Shown here: piece by piece, positions 18,119 through 23,417 of the stretch | Layout: every line of letters begins with the position of its first letter | Numbering within the stretch: position 1 is the first letter of the stretch | Assembly: GCA_049999725.1 (NCBI GenBank) | Contig: JBNGIS010018155.1 | Location: 1-23,417 of the forward strand | Source of the DNA: Haplomitrium mnioides | Taxonomy: Eukaryota; Marchantiophyta; Haplomitriopsida; Calobryales | Direction: 5' to 3' | Length of the DNA: 23,417 nt | Translations under genes and position numbers: made by a program | Notes under the pieces: model-generated | What the model saw: the letters and a program-made list of their open reading frames with translations, nothing else | Told to the model about the DNA's origin: nothing | Database searches by the model: none

Positions 18119-18149
18119 CGTCATTGCACAAGCACCAAAGAAAGGAGGC

Positions 18150-19100
18150 ATGAATCGAGCATATGCGAGGAGAGGCTAATGCAAGGAGAGGTTGATGCAA
18201 GGAGAGGCAAAATGCAATGAGAGGCTAGATAGCAAGGAGGTTGGAGAATCGAGCATGGGGTAGGTTTCGCCAGGATCGCGCAGGGGGAGGAGAATTCGCT
18301 AGGGAGATTGCAAGGAGAGGTCGCCAAAATCAAGGCTAGAGGAAGAAATCGAGGCAAGATCGCAAGAGGAGATTGTGAGGAGGCTGGAAATCAAGCTAGA
18401 GGAAGGAGAATTCACCAAGGAGATTGCGAGAGAGGATTGATCGCAAGGGATTGAGCGCAGGGAGGTGTGAATTGGATGCACAAGCTCAAGGAGGATTTCG
18501 ATGCACGCAAGGAGTTGAATTCGAGTAGGGGGAGGGATTCGCCAAGGATGCAAGCAAGAGCTGGATCGAAGAGAGGATGGGATCGCAGAGGAGGCAAGAA
18601 ATTCATCACAGGAGATTGAAATTGAGGCTAGGACAAAATTGCAGAGATCAGGATTAAGGGATAGTAGGATCAAGCACACATGGGATTAGGCAAAAATCAT
18701 CGATCAGGGGAGAGGAAAATGACAGAAATCGCGAGGAGGTTTGAAATTATGAGCAAGATTGGATGTGAGCGCTGAAGGTCTCAATTCTAGTGCATGGAGA
18801 GGGAGAGTGATCATGATCAAGCGAAGAGATTCAAGCGAAGAGATTTCTCAAGGGAAATCGATGCGCCTAGAATCGACTTGTGTTGGAGCCATGGAGTTGA
18901 ATTGCACGTGCATAGGGATTAAATCGCATAGAGGGGCAGGAGGCAATTAGATCATAAGGGGGTGAGGAGAGGGAACTCTGGCCGATCAAGAAGGAAATGG
19001 TAGTGTTTGCAAGGGAGATCGCAAGGAGAAAGAAGGATTCGCGCAAGGGGAGGATTGGCCAGGGAATTCGAGCAGAGGGAGTCCACATTGTCGATAAATA
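18150..19100 (+). repeat. Purine-rich degenerate repeats
   Basis: AG-rich text made of short repeated phrases. At 18165-18240 five tandem units of 16-18 bp read GCAAGGAGAGG plus 5-7 bases. Further on come GGAGATTGCGAG, GGAGGTTTGAAAT and GCGAAGAGATT (18831 and 18845, two copies). The minus-strand frames here (18121-18679) are Ser/Leu/Pro-rich shadows. It may be the leader or LTR of a retroelement, but I see nothing that proves it. Confidence 0.6.
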
Positions 19101-19690
19101 TTTGGCCTCTTCTCGGGTTACCATCTTTGTTTGACAGGATGTGTCAACCAGCGAATTGGGTCCCTAAAGTAGGATTCAAGAAATCAGAAGCATCACTGGC
19201 ACAATGGCCCTTTGCAAGTGTGAAGACCTATAAGAAATAGCGGATTACTCTCAAACAACTAATAAGAGAAGGGCGCATGAATCCTAGAAGGAAAACATGA
19301 TCATGGCGGGAGGATGAGTAGAGGACAGTGATCGCCAGCCAGAGGAGGGGTCCTATTTCAAAATTCGAAGCAAGCCAGCGAGAACCCGTGGACCTCATGA
19401 GGATGCGGGGATCAAGGCCGAGCAAGGGAGAAGGGAACGCCCACTCCAAGTGAAGCGATCAGAGGAGGAAGAACGGATCCACAAGTAGAAATCCGAAGGC
19501 ACTCAGAGGAGGTAGATCGCGGACATGTTTTGTAGCGGTCACAAATCAAGAAACAAGGATCAGGGACGAAATGAGGAGGCGAGATTGTCACAAGGGCGAG
19601 CTAGGCCAAAGAAGAGGGACGCCTCCATCCCGCAAGCAGGAGTGCGCCCTGCAAGGGCCGATCAAGCTTTCTCTTCAAATCCACAGATCC
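19101..19690. other. GC-rich region without a recognised gene
   Basis: Mixed purine-rich sequence (GGAAGAACGGATCC, GACGAAATGAGGAGGCGAG). Short frames on both strands carry no motif that I recognise. It is probably the internal or leader sequence of the same retroelement mosaic. Confidence 0.3.
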
Positions 19691-19693
19691 TAG

Positions 19694-19810
19694 CGGAAAC
19701 GTGGAGTTCTTTGAAGGCCCCGTGAGATTCCACGGAAACGTGGCGTCTCCGGAGCGATTCACGGGATTCTACGGAAGACATGGCAGCTCCAGGGAGCCCA
19801 AAGATCTGCG
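19694..19810 (+). repeat. 39-bp tandem repeat, three units, with ACGTGG
   Basis: CGGAAACGTGG starts at 19694 and 19733 and CGGAAGACATGG at 19772, an exact 39-bp spacing. Each unit continues with a (G/T)CTCC..GAG and GATTC(C/T)A segment. The ACGTGG core is a plant bZIP (ABRE-like) site; the third unit has lost it. Confidence 0.8.
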
Positions 19811-19929
19811 GGAAGTCGCCTTCCTAAGTGGGGATCCCAGTTAACGGGGTTCCGATCTGTCTTACGACGTGGGAACCCCGCTTAAAAAGGATCCGCTGAG
19901 AGTCCAACTTGGGAGCAAAGAGGAAGACC

Positions 19930-20520
19930 CAAAAGGGTGACATATCGTAGGTCTAGCTGAAGGAAAACAGAAGAGTGCCGGAAGGGTGATTTATCAGAGA
20001 TCCGAGCGAAGGAGGATCGAGGAAGCCGAAGGGGCGACTTAGCACAAATCCGGTCACGGGAGAACCGACGGATGNNNNNNNNNNNNNNNNNNNNNNNNNN
20101 NNNNNNNNNNNNNNNNNNNNNNNNNNNNNNNNNNNNNNNNNNNNNNNNNNNNNNNNNNNNNNNNNNNNNNNNNNGTTTGACGAAGAGCGAGTGGAGGCAA
20201 AAAAGGGACTTATTGACGATCCGATCCAACGAAGAGCGGTAGTGCTGAAATGGTGATCCATTGCGAACCGTCAAACGGGAAAAAGGCTGAGCCAAAATGG
20301 CGATATGGCGCCAATCCGATTGGGGGAAACGAGGGGTATGTCGAAACGGCAATGTATTGACAAATCGGAGAGCCAGATGGAGTCAGCTGGAAAAACAAGT
20401 TAACGCAAGTCCGACCGACGAAGGAGTAAGCGGCATCGAAAAGGTAATTCTACGCAAATTCGGCATGACAAGGGAGAAAGTTCGAATGTGGTCTGGCCGC
20501 GACATCCGAAAGTTCGACCG
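19930..20520 (+). repeat. 48-bp tandem repeat array interrupted by the gap
   Basis: The marker GGTGA(C/T).TAT or GGCGA(C/T) recurs at 19936, 19985 and 20033, and after the gap at 20206, 20252, 20299, 20348 and 20443: steps of 46-49 bp, or twice that. The unit is roughly GGTGATTTATCGCAAATCCG followed by a GACGAAGGAG..CCGAAAA part. The array is diverged and not coding, although 48 is a multiple of three. Confidence 0.75.
20075..20174. other. Assembly gap (100 N)
   Basis: Exactly 100 N, the usual placeholder for an unknown length. It falls inside the 48-bp tandem array, so the true number of units is unknown. Frames running through it are meaningless. Confidence 0.99.
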
Positions 20521-20680
20521 AGGGGGAGGGGCGATCGGTCCAAAAGGGCCTTGTAGTTCTTATATTGAACTTCAGAAAACTTAACAAAAGGAGCCTCGGG
20601 CGCGCACATAGTTCTTATCTCGAAGGAATGATGAAATGGTGACATCCGCACAAGTTATTACTTGGCAAAGAGGGTTCTTT

Positions 20681-21112
20681 GGATGACGTGGCAAGCGCAA
20701 GAAGTCCGCGGAGGGTTTTCGAAACATGGACGAATGAGAGAGAGGTCCACGGGTCAACTTCGAAAGAGGGGTCAACGCGACGGTCCGCCTACCCCCTTGC
20801 GGGGCGGCGTTGGATGGCGGCCTTCGGATGACGTGGCGCTATGAGATGCGCGGAGGGGATTCCGTGGGTCAACATCAGAAGGAAGTCAACCGACGGTCCG
20901 CCTACCCCTTTGCGAGGCGGCGTCGGACGGCGCCTTTCGGATGACGTGGCGACACCGGGAGCCTTGAAGCAAAGTCAAAGGATAGGGGGCAGCAGGTGGG
21001 AGCTCATCGGACCTCGGACCACGAGTGGGTCAACTTCGAAAAGGAGGGTCAGCGTGACGGTCAGCCTACCCCCTTACGGGGCGGTGTCGGACGGCGGAGC
21101 TACGGATGACAT
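20681..21112 (+). repeat. GC-rich repeat units with paired W-boxes and TGACGTGGC
   Basis: Three long units share a core: GGTCAAC, 17-19 bp, a second GGTCAAC or AGTCAAC, then GACGGTCCGCCTACCCC, CGGGGCGG, GTCGGACGGC and GGATGACGTGGC. GGATGAC begins at 20681, 20826, 20939 and 21104 (the last reads ATGACATGG). GGTCAAC is the complement of a W-box (GTTGACC); TGACGTGGC joins an as-1/TGACG site to an ABRE-like ACGTGGC. The inner CGCCTACCCCCTTGCGGGGCG can fold as a hairpin. It may be the enhancer part of an LTR. The short frames here are artefacts. Confidence 0.7.
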
Positions 21113-21315
21113 GGTGCATGGAGGATGACTTGGGATATGCGGGAGAATATATGGAGATTCTGTGGACTAGGTTTCGCAGGGTGCTTTGGAACTCTGTTCC
21201 GAAGAACCCTTCGGACTTGGCTCCACGAGAATCTGCAAAATCTGGACCCGTGAGATTCTTCGAAGTCCCCGTAACATTATCGTTGTACTTGGATTTTTCT
21301 AACCACCCGACAAGA

Positions 21316-21323
21316 CACGTGGC
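21316..21323. promoter_or_regulatory. G-box CACGTGGC
   Basis: CACGTGGC is a perfect plant G-box/ABRE. It lies 3' of the repeat units with degenerate ACGTGG sites. Use in vivo is not shown by sequence. Confidence 0.45.
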
Positions 21324-21399
21324 GCCTTCTCCAATTCCGTTGTAACGGGAATAGCAACCGCATGGGACACGCATCGTCACCCCCTATTCCGAGCCAACA

Positions 21400-22800
21400 A
21401 GATTAACTATTCATTGGATCGGGCTCGCGAGATCAACGTGTAGAGGGGTATACCTCAATGGCCTTCGAATTTGTTCAGGTTGATGCATGGGCGATTGCAG
21501 GAAGCGACAGCGACCACAAGATAGGGAAATCCCGCATGGTAAGACAAGAGTGAGAATTCAGTGAGGAGCTATGTGAAGCGGGTGAACTAGCTCCAGGTGG
21601 TCTAGGGGATTCTGAGGTGGACTGGAGAGGTGCCGAGAATCGCAAAGTGAGGAGCTTTGGATGCTTGGGCGATCCAGGTGAACTTGTCCTTGCCGGTGGA
21701 CTAGAGCAAAGGTGGACCGATACGATAGTTTGAAGGGATTCAAGCCTGCTGAGAACTAAAGAGAGGCTGCCAAGTGAGGAGCTTGGAGTTGTCTCGACAT
21801 TTCCTTGTGCAAGTGCATCAGCCTAGAGTGTTTGGAGTACACTCTGGTGTGATTCTTCAAGTGGAGCTGAGAGGGCGGCGGGGGGGGGGGGGGGGGGGTT
21901 AGTGCTTGCGCACTGCGCGGGATGACCCGCCAAAGCTTGGGTGGAGTGGGCTACCTGTAGTCGGGAAGACCGTCTTCCAGAGGTGGAAGTGAAAGAAATC
22001 CTCTTCCGATCTTGAGGAAGTAAATCTAGGGCTTCTAGCGATGGAAGTAGAAAACTATCTGGAGAGAAGGGTGTGTGGGTGGTTGTTAGGCTACTAGCTG
22101 TAAGGCAGCAAAGGATTCAAAAGGGAGGTAACAGTTGGTGGAAATCTAGAGGGCTTTCAAGGACTCTGTTTCTCTTTGCAAATATTGTATAAAGTGTTTG
22201 TGTATATGTGTAGTTAGATTTCCTTTTTGCAAGTGTGTTCTAGAGATTCATTAGATTAGGAGGCATCAAGACCAGTTGAGTAGACCTTGGGACAGCTCTG
22301 AAGGGGGAGTCCAATTCCTTGACATAGTTCTGATAGCCTGGAGGTGAATGCTCTCTGCCTCTGATCTTGTAGGATAGTTTAGGAGTTAGATCATATTAGA
22401 ATAACTAGGAAAATTAGTTGTATCAATCCTATGACAACCCTAAGAGGGGGAGTCCAGTTCTATTTTGTTGGACACTGGTGCAGGTCACAGCACCCATTCT
22501 GCCCCAAACACAAATAAGGTGGCAGGGCCTAAGTCATTGGGTCCTTTGAATAAAGTGGAAGAATTATAAAAAGCACAGTTGGGGGATAATGACTATGGAC
22601 ATGGAGATGTTTGAATAACTGACTTGAGTGCAACTAGAAGAGAGTGAGTGGTGTGTTAAAGGCTGGAAAGGAAAGGGAGAATCCTTAGAGCCTAAAAGGT
22701 AACTAGCAAGAGGCCATCTCAGAAAAGAACCTGAAAGCCTACAATCTATCCTCTCCTGTCTCCAAAGAAGTGACTGAGAAGGTTAAGACCTGGAATATGG
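21400..22800 (+). mobile_element. Probable gypsy LTR/leader region upstream of gag
   Basis: A GC-moderate, non-coding stretch leading to the gag start at 22981. It contains a 19-G run (21880-21898), small hairpins just after it (AGTGC..GCACT at 21901-21914; GCGGG..CCCGC at 21917-21930), a TATAAAG (22188-22194) that could be an LTR promoter, and a direct repeat GACARC..AAG..GGGGGAGTCCARTTC (22291-22316 and 22433-22460). I could not find LTR ends or a primer-binding site, so the LTR call is an inference from position. Confidence 0.35.
21880..21898 (+). repeat. Run of 19 G
   Basis: A homopolymer of 19 G preceded by GGGCGGC. It may form a quadruplex. A run this long is also a common place for sequencing or assembly error, so its exact length is doubtful. 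Confidence 0.9.
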
Positions 22801-22980
22801 GAGCGACATGAATTTTTGGCTCTAGAAGGAGGGCCAAAGGTTTGGAGAAACCTGAGACCAACCCAAACGAGAGACACTGCTTTGTGCACCCGAGACATAG
22901 CAACTGGGGGTTGAGTCTATTGAGGAAAAGTGGTGGAAAGAAGAGATTTCTGGGTGGAAGTGGTAGTGGCCTGTGGAGGG

Positions 22981-23300
22981 ATGGCCAATCCTGTACCACC
23001 TTTTGGGCTTCGGGAAAGATTCAAATACAAGTCCTTCAAGGGACGCCCGAAGGATGACCGAGATGCATGGCTGGATGACTTGGAAAACACTGCAACAACA
23101 AATGGGGAGGCCCATGTAAAGATTGGAATCCTGCTAGTAGTGTTGAAGGGAGAGGCCCAGCCCTGGTATAAAGATTTGCCAGACAATGTCAAGAGGGACT
23201 GGCATGCATTCAGAGGGTCTTCATAGCAGAGTTCCGTGGGATTGGTGAAGAGACAGAAGCGTTGATCAAGATGGGTCAACTAAGAATAAAAAAGAAGGAG
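22981..23300 (+). pseudogene. Ty3/gypsy gag, 5' part, frameshifted
   Basis: Frame 1 from the ATG at 22981 reads MANPVPPFGLRERFKYKSFK, then GRPKDDRDAWLDDLENTATT, AHVKIGILLVVLKGEAQPWY, DVLPD-like LPDNVKRDWHAF and a stop at 23224-23226. The pattern F.G....DAW...LE......K...L.G.A..WY..L......W..F is the retrotransposon gag (capsid) domain. At about 23211 the match shifts to frame 3: RVFIAEFRGIGEE, EALIKMGQLRIKKKES, as in plant gypsy gags (F...F.......L..L.Q....V..Y). So one base is missing near 23211. The frame also extends upstream to 22930. The gag is cut at about 23302, where an unrelated AT-rich element begins. Confidence 0.8.
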
Positions 23301-23302
23301 TC

Positions 23303-23417
23303 TAACAGCCGCTACTTTGAACCAGGAACCGCTACTAGGTTCCTGTTTCACTTGATAGTTGAAATTTTTTTTTTGAAGATTTGGCATTCAAAAACATCAA
23401 ATTTTAAACTAAAATCT
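23303..23417 (+). repeat. Element terminal repeat, right copy
   Basis: It begins TAACAGCCGCTACTTTGAAC at 23303 and carries a perfect 8-bp inverted repeat, CAGGAACC (23323-23330) and GGTTCCTG (23338-23345), around a 7-nt loop. It then turns AT-rich with a T10 run. It is the same family as 460-571 on the minus strand. It breaks the gag domain, so it marks the end of an insertion that continues beyond the window. Confidence 0.55.

Noticed and set aside
17897-18200. Glu/Arg/Lys-rich and Ser/Phe-rich frames on both strands
   Set aside because: They are translations of a polypyrimidine tract; low-complexity composition explains the lack of stops.
18121-18679. Ser/Leu/Pro-rich minus-strand frames up to 126 codons
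   Set aside because: Antisense of purine-rich short repeats; no motif and no codon signal.
19882-20352. 156-codon minus-strand frame
   Set aside because: It runs through 100 N and a 48-bp tandem repeat; the gap, not coding, keeps it open.
21320-21326. TGGCGCC resembling a tRNA-Lys primer-binding site
   Set aside because: Seven bases only, with no extended complement and no identifiable LTR end beside it.
23224-23226. Programmed frameshift in gag
   Set aside because: The shift lies inside the capsid domain, not at a gag-pol junction, and no slippery heptamer is seen; a one-base deletion is simpler.
22822-23279. Minus-strand frames of 86-120 codons over the gag
   Set aside because: Antisense shadows of the plus-strand gag domain.

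Overview
The window looks like a piece of a large, repeat-filled eukaryotic nuclear genome, almost certainly a land plant. Ty3/gypsy chromovirus relics, a plant-type gypsy gag, very low gene density and AT-rich, CpG-poor decayed DNA all point that way. The transposase family in the middle is one I associate with non-flowering lineages (mosses, ferns, lycophytes, gymnosperms), but the exact organism is uncertain. I found no intact gene, rRNA, tRNA or CRISPR array. Nearly every coding trace is a broken mobile-element gene.

Layout. 1-570: AT-rich DNA ending in a terminal repeat that recurs, inverted, at the far right end (23305-23417). 572-1334 (+) and about 1900-2553 (-): two decayed chromovirus integrase/chromodomain 3' ends, tail to tail. 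A third integrase fragment lies at 2740-2815 (+) and makes a perfect 39-bp inverted repeat with the second. About 3020-4140 (-): a decayed beta-group amino-methyltransferase (motif order IV, then X, then I). Coding traces continue on the same strand up to about 5.7 kb. 6.2-8.9 kb (+), 12.06-13.14 kb (+) and 17.09-15.64 kb (-): three broken copies of a large transposase gene whose best copy shows the DG.DQ.K, DNT..NKN and THDQI motifs of a DDE-like family I know as DUF7869. The first two copies share a conserved arrangement: a minus-strand ORF with a WLVSC motif, a roughly 450-600 bp spacer, then the plus-strand transposase. Between and around them are arrays of degenerate units centred on ATGCATGCAT-like palindromes (4.43-4.72, 9.33-9.97, 10.45-10.86 and 13.64-15.3 kb). 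The halves 6.2-10.4 kb and 13.35-17.1 kb form a long, diverged inverted repeat around the middle copy.

At about 17.1-17.35 kb the composition changes sharply to GC- and CpG-richer sequence. From there come a 180-bp pyrimidine tract, about 1 kb of purine-rich repeats, tandem repeats of 39 bp and 48 bp (the latter containing a 100-N assembly gap), three units carrying paired GGTCAAC boxes plus TGACGTGGC, a 19-G run, and a gypsy gag start (22981 on) with one frameshift. The gag breaks off at about 23.3 kb at the terminal repeat noted above.

The most interesting reading is a previously uncharacterised two-gene DNA transposon: a DDE-like transposase gene transcribed divergently from a second gene that may carry a beta-class DNA amino-methyltransferase at its C-terminus. 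The transposase and the methyltransferase are each visible in sequence. Their linkage in one element is my inference.
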